35,240 nt of DNA, taken from contig JANDJZ010000753.1 of the NCBI GenBank assembly GCA_027943245.1, positions 1 through 35,240 of the forward strand, given 5' to 3'. The stretch is from Acanthamoeba sp. SK_2022b. Lineage: Eukaryota > Discosea > Longamoebia > Acanthamoebidae. Position numbers and translations under genes: made by a program. This document shows positions 21,482-32,755 of the stretch, piece by piece; position 1 is the first letter of the stretch; each line of letters begins with the position of its first letter. The notes under the pieces are model-generated. The model did no database searches. It was not told the DNA's origin and worked only from the letters and a program-made list of their open reading frames with translations.

Positions 21482-21955
21482 AAACATCACCACCACAACA
21501 TCACCACAACATACACCACAACAAGTCACCGTATCATCCCCACAATACCACACCACCACCACAACACCACACCACCACAACATCACCACAACAGCACCAC
21601 AATCACCAACACCACAACACCATCACCACACCATCACCACACCATCACCACACCACCACTAAACCACCACGATACCACCACAATCACCACAACAGCACCA
21701 CTACATCACCACAATCACCACAACATGCACTGCAACACCACAACACCACCACAATATTGCAACAACACAACCACAACACCACAACATCACCACCACATCA
21801 CCACAATATCACAACAACACCACACCACCACTCTACCACAACATCACCATCACACAACCACAACAACACACACCATCGCCACTACTAGATCAACACCATC
21901 ACCACCACACCACAACACCACTACACCACCACAACATCACACCACAGTACCACTG
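21482..21955 (+). repeat. Satellite, AC orientation
   Basis: A short AC block between two GT blocks. The left edge has the spacer GGTATGGAAAAACATC. The right edge has CACCACA (21940-21946) against TGTGGTG (21968-21974) around the switch. Confidence 0.85.
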
Positions 21956-22375
21956 TTGAGGGAATGTTGTGGTGATGTTGTGGTGGTGATGTGGTGGTGT
22001 GGTGGTGATGTGGTGATGTTGGTGCGGTAGAGTTGTGATGATGTTGTGGTGATGTGGTGGTGTTGTTGTGATGTTTTGGTGATGTTATGGTGTTGTGGTG
22101 ATGTGTGGTGATGTGGTGTGGTGATGTTGTGTTGGGACGGTGTTGTGGTGATATCATGGTGTGCTGGTGTGGTTAATTGTGGTGTGGTGGTGTGGTTATA
22201 TCGTGGTGTGGCGGTGTTGTTGTGGTGTAGTGATGTTGTGGTGTGGCAGTGATGTTGTGGTGATGATGTGGTGATGTTGTGGGGATGTTGTGGGGATGTT
22301 GAGGTGGTAGTGCAGGGGTGGTGTTGTAGTGTTGTTGGAGTGTTGTTATGGTGTTGTGGTGATGGTGTGGTGATG
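21956..22375 (-). repeat. Satellite, GT orientation
   Basis: GT satellite that forms the 3' part of the minus-strand signal-peptide frame (22173-22439). It includes the TGTTGTGGGGATGTTGTGG run near 22270. Confidence 0.8.
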
Positions 22376-22439
22376 ATGTGGCATGGGCCACTATGAAAAT
22401 GGCAGCAAGAATGAAGATGGTGAAGAGAGTGAGCTTCAT
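22173..22439 (-). CDS. Hypothetical secreted His/Asn/Thr/Pro-rich protein
   Basis: An 88-residue frame starts at the ATG at 22439 (an in-frame ATG 30 bp upstream, 22469, is possible). Residues 1-20 form a classic signal peptide: MKLTLF start, a hydrophobic core of Ile/Phe/Leu/Ala, and an AHA end fitting signal-peptidase cleavage before Thr. From residue 24 it becomes low-complexity His/Asn/Thr/Pro, encoded by satellite, with Asn-x-Thr/Ser sequons. The signal-peptide part is in a unique island (about 22376-22500), not satellite, so it is not explained by repeat composition. Stop is TAA at 22173. No promoter or intron is evident. It may be the 5' exon of a larger or decayed gene; function unknown. 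Confidence 0.4.
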   Translation of the reverse strand: MKLTLFTIFILAAIFIVAHATSSPHHHHNTITTLQQHYNTTPALPPQHPHNIPTTSPHHHHNITATPQHHYTTTTPPHHDITTPPHHN

Positions 22440-22500
22440 GTTGAGCTGGTGGAGTACAGAAGCCAGCAACCGATTGTGATTCCAGTAGCGTCTGTTGTGA
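22376..22500 (-). other. Unique island carrying the signal-peptide coding segment
   Basis: About 125 bp of normal-complexity DNA flanked on both sides by GT satellite. The minus strand reads about 60 bp of possible leader before the ATG at 22439, then the signal-peptide codons. It may be what remains of a real gene whose repeat-coding part expanded. Confidence 0.6.
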
Positions 22501-23378
22501 TGCTGGTGTGGTGGTGTTGTGGTGTGATGGTGGTGTTGTGGTGGTGTGATGGTGGTGTTGTGCTGGTGTTGTGCTGGTGGTGTGGTGGTGTGGTGGTGTT
22601 GTGTGGTGGTATTGTGGTGATGTTGTGATGGTGTTGTGATGGTGTGGTGTTGTGGTGCTGTGGTGTTATGGTGCTGTTGTGGTGGTGTTGTGGTGGTGTG
22701 GCGTGTGGTGCTGTGATGTTATGATTAAGTGATGTTGTGAAGGTGGTGTGGTGTGGTGTGGTGCTGGTGTGCTGGTTTGCTGGTGTGCTGGTGAATGTTG
22801 TGGTATTGGTTTAGTTTTGTGGTGCTGGTATGGTATTGTGGTGTAGTTGTAATGGTGGTTGTGGTGGTGGGGTTGTGGTGATGTTGTGGTGATGTTTTTG
22901 TGGTGGGGTGATGGTGTGGTGGTGTTGTGGTGATGTTGTGGTGTTGTGGTGTGGTGATGGTGTGGTGTTGTGGTGGTGGTATTGTGGTGGTGGTGATGTT
23001 GTGGTGATGTTGGGGTGTTGTGGTACTGTTGTAAGGGTGTGGTGTTGTGATGAACGTTGAGGTGTGGTGGTATTGGTGTGGTGGTGTTGCGGTAAGTCAT
23101 GGTGAGAGTGTGGTGGTGTGGGATTGGCGTGTTGTGGTCATGCTGTTGTGGTGGAGTTGTTGTGGTGGTGTTGTGGTGATGTCATGGTGGTGTTGTGGTG
23201 ATGTTGTGGTGGTGGTGTTGTGGTGGTGTTGTGGTGTTGTTGTGATGATGTTGGTGTGGTGTTGTGGTGGTGTTGTGGTGGTGTGGTGGGGTATTGTGGT
23301 GATGGTGTGGTGATGTTGTGGTGGTGATATGGTGTTGTGGTGATGTGGTGATGTTGTGATGAGGTATTGCTGTTGTGG
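22501..23378 (-). repeat. Satellite, GT orientation
   Basis: GT satellite. The right boundary has TGTTGTG (23371-23377) and CACAACA (23389-23395) as perfect 7-bp inverted arms at the flip to AC. Confidence 0.85.
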
Positions 23379-24266
23379 TGCAACACATCACAACACCAAC
23401 ACCACAACACTAGCACCACAACATCACAACACCATCACCACTACAACATCACCATAACATCAACATATGCATCACCACAACACCACAGCACCACCACAAC
23501 ATCACCACCACAACACCACAACACCACAACACCACAACAGCACCACCACAACACCACCACAACACCACCACAACAACACAACCACATCACAACTCCACCA
23601 CCACCACATCACCACTACAAAAGCACTATATAACAACACCATAACATAACCACAATACCACAACAACAACACTAAATCGCACAATCACCACAACACCACA
23701 AAACATCACAACATCATCACAGCAACACTGCAACAGCACCACAACACCACCACAACAACACCACCACAACACCATCACACCACCACACCACAACACCTCA
23801 ACAGCACCACAACACCACATCACGACCACAACAACACCACAACACCACCACAACACCACAACAGAATTGCAACAACACCACAACACAACATCATCACAAC
23901 ACCACAACCACACCACCACACCACCACAACAACATCACCACAACACCACAACATCACCACACCAACACTCCAATATCACCGTAACCCACCTCACCACCAC
24001 TCCAACACCACCACAACACAACAGCATCACCACACCACAACAACACAACACCACAACATCAACCCTCACAACCGCACACCACCACATCCACAATATCACC
24101 ACCACAACACCAAAACATCATGAATACATCACCACAACACCAAAACCTCTCCACAGCATCACCAAAATCTAACCATGACCATAACTTCACCACACAATCC
24201 AAAATCATCTCCACAACAAAAATACCACAACATCACCCACACAACACCACTACACCACCACAACAA
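23379..24266 (+). repeat. Satellite, AC orientation
   Basis: AC satellite ending directly at the LTR of the relic element. Confidence 0.85.
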
Positions 24267-24500
24267 CGTTGTGAGTTACCTTATGGTACTCTAAGCAACA
24301 GTCACTCTGGAACATCAAATGAGGTAGGACTTATTGAGCTCCTAGCACATTAAGGCATGCCTTAAGTTCAGAAGTTATGTTAGCTGTCTCCAACAACATA
24401 TACAACAGTAATAAAACTAGAAAGAACCCTATTCTTTCTCACTTCATACTCAACTCCTCACCACACAGTGTACATCACAACAGGTTATGGGCCCAGGCTC

Positions 24501-24665
24501 ATGATGAGTAACTACAAAGTCACCAAGAGATACATACTCCCATTGGTCACTGAGTACAGCACCTGGTGTGAGGAGCTTGAGTTCATACTGCTCTTGCAGA
24601 ACCTGTGGGACATTGCATTCGCTGACCAGCTCAAGGCCACAGGCAAGGAGAAGGCTGACCATTAA
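24501..24665 (+). pseudogene. gag N-terminal fragment of the relic
   Basis: 55 codons, starting MMSNY, aligned with the start of gag in the full copy. Here the position of the first TGA in the full copy (7336) is a sense codon. It stops at TAA where the 3-kb deletion begins. Confidence 0.8.
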
Positions 24666-25272
24666 GTAGATGATTTTCTAAAATTGCAATTACTTTGATT
24701 CTGTCACTTGATGTGATCTGAGATAATGAAGATGGCGGCTCAACTACATTGCCCTAGCCTTGTTACTGGTCATTGTGTACACAACCTCTGTCCTCAGCAG
24801 GCATCTAAACGCCCCATGGGGAGAGCACTGGGCTGCAGTGTCACCAATTCAAGAGCTGGTGAGACGCTACGCGCCAGATATGAGCAGCCTCACACCCAGA
24901 GGCTTCTCAGATGCAGATTGGGCAGGGGACAAATCAATGTGCAAGTCAACATCTGGCATCCTCTACATGATTGTGGGTGACCCAGTCTACTGGAGAGTGA
25001 AGAACCAGAGCTGTATAGCTATGTTGACCACTAAATCAAACTCAACGCACTGGCTGAAGCAATCAAGCATGCAATCTTCCTTGGCCATTGAGCAGAATAC
25101 CCATCTACTATGGCAATGAGAGTGCACTCACTATCATGGCATCATGACCTGGAAAGTACTATTGTGAGAACCTGGCAAATGAGACAATTAGCTGGCATCA
25201 CATGTCGGCCATCATGGTGGCTGACATGCTCATGAAGGCTCGTGGTAGAGGGCATGTGAACAACTTATATGC
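24666..25272 (+). pseudogene. RT end and RNase H fragment of the relic
   Basis: The open part 24760-25119 carries SRHLNAPWGEHWAAV, FSDADWAGD and KSTSGILYM, matching the RNase H region of the full copy (10770-11100). The frame breaks after about 25030, where small deletions accumulate. Confidence 0.85.
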
Positions 25273-25292
25273 TGAGTAAAATCTTGTGGGGT

Positions 25293-27534
25293 TCACCACA
25301 ACATGACCACAACACCACTACATCACCACATCATCACCACAACATCTCCAGAGTAGCACCACTTCCACCCCACCACAACATCACCACAATACCACCACAA
25401 TACCACCAAAACGCCACAACAACCGCACCACAACACCACAACAACAACACCACACAACTACCACAACACCACCACAATAGTACCACAACATCACCACCAA
25501 CTCCACCACCACTACCACAACATCACCACATCATCACCAACTACAACTTACCACAACAACACCACAACAGTACCACAACATCACTACAACATCATTACCA
25601 TAACACAACAACACATTTACAACATCACCACAACATTACCACAACACCACCACAACATTACCACAACATCACCACACCACCACACAAAAACAACACCAAC
25701 ACCACAGCACACCAACATCACCACACCACCACAACACAACACCACAACACCGTCACAACATTACAACACCACACCATCACAACGCCACAACATAACACCA
25801 CAGCACCAAAGTACCACCAAATCACCACACCACCACACCATAACAGCACCACAATAACACAACCACACCACCACCACACCATCACAACAATACTACCCCA
25901 CCACCACAACACCATCACAACAATACCACCCCACCACAACACCACTACAGCATCACAACAACACCACACCATCACAACTCACCACCACCAAAACACCATC
26001 ACAACATCACCACAACACCATCACAACACCATCACATCACCACAACACCACCACAACCACATCACCACCACATCACCACAACACCATCACTTCACCACCA
26101 AACCAGCACCACAACACCACACCACCACACCATCACAACATCACCACAACATCAACACAACACCACAACACCACCACTTTCCTACCACCACACCATCACC
26201 ACAACACAACTACAACACCACACCACCACACCACCACAACACCACACCACCACACCATCACAACACCATCACATCACCACAACTCACCACCACCAAAACA
26301 CCATCACATCACCACAACACCACCACAACAACACCACACCACCACCACACCATCACATCACCTCAACATCAACACCACACCAGCACCACAACACCATAGC
26401 ACCACACCACCTCACAACACCACAACACCACATCACCACACCACCATAATACTACCACCACCACAACACCACACCACCAACACTATCACCACCACCACAA
26501 CACCAACACCACACCACAACACCACAACACCACAATACTACCACCACACCACATCACCACACCACCACTGTACTACAACCACTCCACAACTTCACCACAA
26601 CACCACCACAATACTACCACCACACCACAACTTCACCACAACACCACCACAACACCGCCAAAACATCATTACCACAACACCACCACACCACCACAACACC
26701 ACCACAACACCCACCACCACACCACCACAACACCACCACAACATTACCACCACACCATCATCACAACACCACAACACCACATCACCACCACATCACCACA
26801 ACACCACCACAACAACACCACACCATAACTACACCAATACCACAACATCCATCACCACCACAACACCAACATCACCACAACACCACCACAACCATCTCAC
26901 CACAACACCACCACAACACCACCACATCACAACACCACCACACCCACCACCACAACACCACCACATCACCACACCACACCCACCACCACAACACCCACCA
27001 CCACACCCACCACCACAACACCCCCCACATCATCACCACAACACCACAACACCACAACAACGGCACAACACCACAACAACACCACATCACCACCACACCA
27101 CAACACCACAACACCATCATCACCACACCATCACCACAACACCACAACACTGCCACAGCTCCACAACATCACCACACCATCACAACCAAAACGCCACCAC
27201 AACACCACCACAAAACAACACCACCACACCAAAACATCACACCATCACCACACCATCACTCCACCATCACCAACACCAACTACACACCACACCACCACAA
27301 CATCACCACATCATCACAACACCACACCACCACAACATCACCACATCATAACAACACCATACCAACACCCCAACATCACCATACCATACCAACACCACAA
27401 CACCACCACAACCACAACACCACCACTTCACCAACATTACTACCACATCACCACACCATCAACCACAACTACACCACAACACCACCACAACACCACAAAT
27501 ACCCACAACACCACAACAAAATCACCACAACCTT
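25293..27534 (+). repeat. Satellite, AC orientation
   Basis: AC satellite with locally repeated CACCACCACAACACC and CACCCACCACCACAACA words (about 26930-27030). Long plus frames (for example 25269-26399) are low complexity. Confidence 0.85.
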
Positions 27535-27890
27535 ATATTGCTTGCTTGGAGTCATACAAACAGGAGTTTATGAGCACACTTCTCAAAGGATGAATAGGAG
27601 CCTGTTTCACCCTGCCTTACCCTCCCTTCACTTCTGCTACATCCTCTCTCAATCAGACAAGACAGTCAGAGAGTGCAGACAACTGACACATGGGAGGGCT
27701 GGGTGGGAGATGTGATAGGGAGAGACAAGAAAGTAAAAATATAGCAAATCCCTTCTTGTGGGCAGTCCTTTTCAGGATGCCCACGTTGCCACCTTCCATC
27801 CAGGGGCAACAGAGGTACAGATGACTCCAAATGTCCTTGCTTGCTATAAACTCCATTGTTGATGCTACGCTCAACAACTGCTGAAAACAA
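27535..27890. other. Unique 356-bp island, no gene recognised
   Basis: Balanced composition, between two AC satellite blocks that have the same orientation on both sides. A minus-strand frame of 74 codons (27653-27877) lacks recognisable motifs. No LTR similarity was seen. Confidence 0.6.
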
Positions 27891-28668
27891 CCCCACTACA
27901 ACTACACCCAACAACACCACAACACCACAACTACACCACTGCATCACAACATCAGAACAACATCACCACACCGCCACCACAACATCACCACACCATCACC
28001 ACACCATCACCACAATTACACCATAACATCACACTACACCACCACCACAACTACACCACAACACCACCACAACAGTACTACCATCATCACAACATCAAAA
28101 CAATATCACAACATCAAGACACCACAACAATATCACATCATCACTGCATTGCCACAACACCACCACAACACCACTACAACACCACCCAACCACCATCTCT
28201 ACCACACCACTACACCTTAACACCATCACCACCACAACTCCACAGCAACACCACTACAACATCACCACTCTCACACCACAAAATCAGCACCATAACCACA
28301 ACATCACACCATCCCAACTTCGCCCCAACATCACCACAACATCACCACAACACCACCACACCACACAACCAACAAAACACAACCACACAACAACATCACA
28401 ACAACAGCACAACAGCATCACAACAGCACCACACCAACACCACAACATCACCACTCCCCCAACCACCACTCCAACACCACACCACAACCACACCATCACC
28501 CCCAAACACCACACCGCAACTCCACACAACATCACCACCATAGCCACAACACCACCACCACACCAAAACATCTCTAGCACAACACCACAACATCACCACC
28601 ACTCCACAACCACCACCACAAACCCACTATAGCACCACAACACCACAGCATCACCACAACGCCAAAGA
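27891..28668 (+). repeat. Satellite, AC orientation, last block
   Basis: The final satellite block. Right of it simple sequence is limited to short microsatellites. This marks the change from repeat-dominated to gene-bearing DNA. Confidence 0.85.
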
Positions 28669-29626
28669 GGCCTCTAAATAATTCATGGAAAAAGGATGTG
28701 TGGTGAGGAAGCAGAGGGCGAGGTACCCATCACAGTGATAATCATGTGAGTTTGGAAGTGTTGTGGTAATTCTGTGGGTGTTAAAACTCTGGAACCCTCT
28801 CTGCATTGTTTGTGAAGAGACGCTGGTCAGTGTAGTTGGCAATGTGCACAAGGTAATGACGCCAGAAGGTGTTGGGGTCCTGCCATCTTCCAAGGCAAGG
28901 GTGCCAGGCTCCACGCCTGCCTTGATGCCAGCCATGACACTAGACTTGTGGAAGATCCTTGCTGCTAAGTTGCTGGCAAGCCTTGCTTGGTCAAAAAACA
29001 ACAACTGGGAGGAGCCCCCATTTCTCCCATTCTGAAGATTGTTGAGCTGATCTGCAGGCAGTCCAACCACCATGATCACTGTCCCAGTGTGGGAGGGGAG
29101 ACTCTGGTTCCCAACTCCCCTGACTCATACCTATGGGACAGCTCCAGCCTCCTGGAGCTGCTCCATAACCCAAGCCCTGGAATGCTTGCACAGCCTTTGG
29201 ATCCAATGCACTGAGGGTTGGCCAGCTGCAGCCCTTGCCTTGCTTGACAGCGCCTTAGTGCCTTCCACGTGGCAGTAATCAACATGCTCTATGAATCTAT
29301 GCAGGAGCCCCTCATCAAGTGCATGTAAAAATAATTAGATAGTGCAAACTTGTTCTAACATGGTACCAACATAGTCAGCATGGTCATTTCACTGTAACCC
29401 ACCCCACTACACCTTAGCAGTCATTTGTGACTCTCACCACACACCATGTGCCTAACTCACCACCCCAATCCCCAGAGGGGCACAGCGCATTTTAGAACAC
29501 TTGCCCCAAGTGGCTAGTGCTTGAAAGTGGTGCCAGCCCACTCAGAGACATGCTCTATACACCTCTAACGCGGCTCTTACTCCGATGCATGTAACTGAGA
29601 GCCTCCATTGTCAATGGACTTGACAC
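28669..29626. other. Unique intergenic region, unassigned
   Basis: Nearly 1 kb of normal-complexity DNA between the satellite and the kinase stop codon. Overlapping minus-strand frames (28651-29079 and 28991-29285) are open, with no recognised motif or domain. The codons do not join cleanly, so no gene is called. It could hold the kinase 3' UTR at its right end and a decayed gene further left. Confidence 0.5.
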
Positions 29627-30144
29627 TCACTTCTTTGTCTTCTTTTTTTCATCCCGCTCTTTCTTTTCCTTCTTCTCTTTCTTGTCCTTCTTCTCTCCCT
29701 TGTCCTTCTTCTTCTTGGTACCTGTTTTCTTGGGCTTCTTGGGCTTCTCGGTTGTTTCTGGCGCGGAGGATGGCATCTCACTCAGGTAGCCTCTTGATTC
29801 AATCAAAGGAGCGAAGATGATGTTGAAAGCTCTGCTTTCTCCGCACGCGACCTATCCATTATTGTTATACTGTGTGCCCTACGTGCAAGTGGTCATGTTG
29901 TGGATGGCGGGAGCCTTAAGATACCTTGAGGTTGAGGTCTCTCTCGCCCTTCTCAATAAGATCAAGGAGCGACTTGAAGGCCTTGAGCTCTTCCCCCACT
30001 TGAACGAGGTAATTTCCACGCTTGTCTCGCGCAATCCTTTGGTGGACGATTTTGTTGTCTTTGTTGATGCGACTGATGGTAAAGCAACTGTCGTTGTTGC
30101 TGCTCAACCGCACGAGAAATAAGCCTATTTGCAGAAATCCGGGT

Positions 30145-30215
<71 letters not shown>

Positions 30216-32755
30216 ATTGCAAAAAGACAAGTACTGCCCCCTGATGAGGGTAGATCATCGAGTACCTTTTTTGTTTTCCTTGGAAGAGTTCAAGCGCGAC
30301 TCAGCGTCATTACGGCCAATATCGCCATGAAACCAAGGCTTCTCGCAGATCTCGACCAACTGTTCTCAAGAAGACGGGTAACTGAGAGTAAGAACGAGAG
30401 ACAATAAACATTGTAATCACCACGGGGGGGGCACCTTGGTGATGATGTTCTTGTCCTCATCTATCAACGGGCCAAAGCAATCCAAGAACCTTCCAAACGC
30501 CTCGCATGTGACCGTCATAAGGGGTTTGTCACGGGTGAAGTCACGGTATGGAGTGGCTAACGTGTTGACGTGAAGTAAGAGAGAGGAAATTCTTGAGAGC
30601 GTAACTGGGGGGGGAGGCGGGGATATGGCACCGAGCAGCGTTCTGAGGCAAAGATAGGCCTTGTCGTTACTGTTGGTCTTTAGCTCGGGAGCGTTAAGCA
30701 CCTTGGCCAGGGCCTCGATGAGATTCTCCCATGCCACGAAGAACGGATAGTGTTCACCCATAAACTCCTTTGGGGGGGGGGGGGCGAAGGAAGGAATTGA
30801 GCCAGGCAGCGCGCTGGGAGAACTTGCCCTCCATCTCTCCCTCCCTCCCTCCCTCCCTTCCCTCTCTCCTCAAAGCGAGACCTCGCATCAGTGCTTGCAG
30901 CGATAGTGGGTACCTTGGCCTTGAGCGCCTTCCAAATCTCTTGCGCTGGTTCCTCCTTGATGGAAATCTCGACCAGGATCTCGTCAAGCTCGTTGAGTAT
31001 CTCGGCAAAGTAGGGCCTGCCCAACTCGGCGCGTTAGCGGAACCAACAATCGGGGGGCCAGTCAGGTGGGGCCAGACGGGCCGCAGCTAGAAGAGAGGAT
31101 GGCTCTGCAAACCTCCTCTTGGGGTGGCCATCCCAGCACGACTGGATCATTCTGGCCAGTCGGGGATGAGTGGTATCCGGCAAGGGCGGCCTCTTGTCGT
31201 TATCGATCACATCTGGTGTGGTGGTCACTCGCGTGGCCTTGTTGATTGAGAGAGGTGCACGCGCGGGAAGCAGCGAGTATACCGTCGAGGAATTCCTCAA
31301 AGGACTTGACATCGGAGAAGGGGGCTTTCCTGGTGAGAATCTCCCAGAGCACGATGGCGTAGGCGTACACGTCCGATTTTTCCGACGCCAGGTGGCCCGA
31401 CAGCACTGCGTGCGTGCGTGCGTGCGAGCGCGCGTTTGTGAGGAGGGAACAGAGGAAGAGAGGCGGAGGTCGAGAACGAGAAACGAATGAACGCTTGCAC
31501 CACCGCGCACCTTCAGGGGCCATCCAAATGGGGGATCCAACAGCAGTGTCGCGCAGCTTGTCGCCAGGCTTGGGAATTTCTTTGACGCACGAAAGGCCAA
31601 AGTCGCAGACCTTGACGTCAAAGTTGGCGTTGACCTGATGGAAATGCGCATGAGGCGGAAAACGCGGGGTTAAGACCCATCACAAACTGTCTCTACGACG
31701 CACTCCCTCCCAACATGCAGCCGGCTTTCTCTTCTTAAGAAGGCGGCGCGCGTACCAAGATGTTGGGAGGCTTGAGCATTCGGGGCAGGGGCAGGGGCAG
31801 GGGCAGGGGCAGGGGCAGCAAACCGAGTGGAGATCTCGATTAGACCAAGGACAACCTGCGGCGAGTTTGAGTTGGGGAGGGGGGAAAAGGACACTCTACC
31901 TTGATGTCCCGATGAATAATCGGCGGGTCAAGGCAGTGGAGCCAGTTCATGCCTGGAGGGCGCGAGGGCGTGGTGTGCGGTTAGCATAGGCGGCACCTCC
32001 ACCTGCCAGCTGCGGAATGTGGCGGGGAGGGTACCCTTGGCGATGTCCTTGGCAATACGCAGCTGCTGCGTCTGGGAGAGAGGCACCTTCGAGTCGTGCA
32101 GAATGCGGTCGAGACCCTTCCCTTCAACGTACTCCATGACCAGAGCGACGTTGTTGGGATCGGTACACACACCCATCAGCAACAAAATGCACGGGTGCCT
32201 CAACCGCCTGGAGGAAAAAAAGTCGTCAAATTTGTTGGTTTTTTTTTTTTTTTTATAACATACATTTCGAGATTTGGGGGGGGGTATCGTACGTCATTAT
32301 TTCGACTTCGGTTTTGAGCTCTTCCAGCTTCTCCTCGCTGAGGTGCTGATTGTGGAGGAGCTTGATTGCCACCGTTTGCCCGCGGCATTTGCCTTTGTAG
32401 ACTGTACCGTACTTGCCCTCGGCGATTTTGGAACCAAATTCCAATTCCGATGCCTTGATATGCACCTTCCCCTTCTCCTGCAAGGTGCAATCACCAAAAA
32501 AAATTTCAAGGCTTTGTCAGTAGCGCGAAGGAACCTCAGTCACAAGCGTGTCATGCCTACCCACTCATCCTCAGAAAGTTTCTTTCCCTGCGCTTGCATT
32601 GTCTTGCTTGGTGGTGGATGGTGGTCTGCGCCCTGTTGTCGTGACTCGCCGTTGCCTCGAAGGCGAATTCTGTCGACTTCCCTCAAATTAGCGCATAGAT
32701 AGAATTCTGAAGAACAGAAAAGATCGGTGTCTGCCATCGTCGTGTGCTGCACCAA
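29627..32755 (-). CDS. SHK-type protein kinase with C-terminal SH2 domain
   Basis: Fourteen exons inferred: 32755-32561, 32477-32293, 32207-32035, 31952-31900, 31770-31756, 31634-31511, 31405-31283, 31212-31113, 31016-30914, 30767-30632, 30556-30435, 30359-30266, 30124-29925, 29851-29627. All junctions are GT-AG and every phase matches. From the conservative ATG at 32599 the product is 563 aa; upstream in-frame ATGs (32737, 32755) give 609 or 615. With 563-aa numbering the features are: glycine loop AEGKYGTV (32-39), catalytic Lys52, HRDIK (146-150), DFG (166-168), APE (194-196), a helical linker, then SH2 from WFHG (400-403) with the phosphotyrosine-binding FLVR Arg428. A Lys-rich tail ends at TGA. 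Kinase followed by SH2 is the Dictyostelium SHK layout. The kinase class is TKL-like, so dual or Ser/Thr specificity is expected. The start and exon 14 acceptor are the least certain. Confidence 0.88.
30148..30214. repeat. (CA)n(GA)n microsatellite in kinase intron
   Basis: About 25 CA followed by about 8 GA dinucleotides, lying inside the inferred intron 30125-30265 between the two SH2 exons. Confidence 0.9.
31756..31770 (-). other. 15-bp microexon of the kinase gene
   Basis: Encodes exactly PPNIL, which follows HRDIK in the catalytic loop. It is bounded by an AAG acceptor and a GTACGC donor. The previous exon ends in phase 0 after HRDIK and the next starts with VNANFDVKVCDFG, so the five residues are needed to complete a conserved kinase segment. 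The preceding intron (31771-31899) carries five GGGGCA repeats. Confidence 0.75.

Larger units (their letters stand above)
24267..25292 (+). mobile_element. Internally deleted relic of the copia-type element
   Basis: It comprises a 216-bp 5' LTR (24267-24482, first base C instead of T), an intact primer site (24483-24495), the first roughly 55 codons of gag, then a jump to the end of the reverse-transcriptase region and RNase H. Compared with the full copy it lacks about 3 kb (equivalent to about 7468-10507), then about 160 bp (about 10576-10738) and a few bases more. Homology stops near 25292, about 20 bp before where the 3' LTR should start; AC satellite follows. The LTR is of the same subfamily as the solo LTR at 5411. 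Loss of CpGs relative to the full copy is common. Confidence 0.9.

Noticed and set aside
28651..29079. 142-codon minus-strand frame
   Set aside because: No motif recognised. It overlaps another frame of similar quality and its 3' end runs into satellite. Left as unassigned.
31670..31894. Pro-Ala repeat frame as a coding exon
   Set aside because: It arises from GGGGCA repeats in the intron and is out of frame with both flanking kinase exons.
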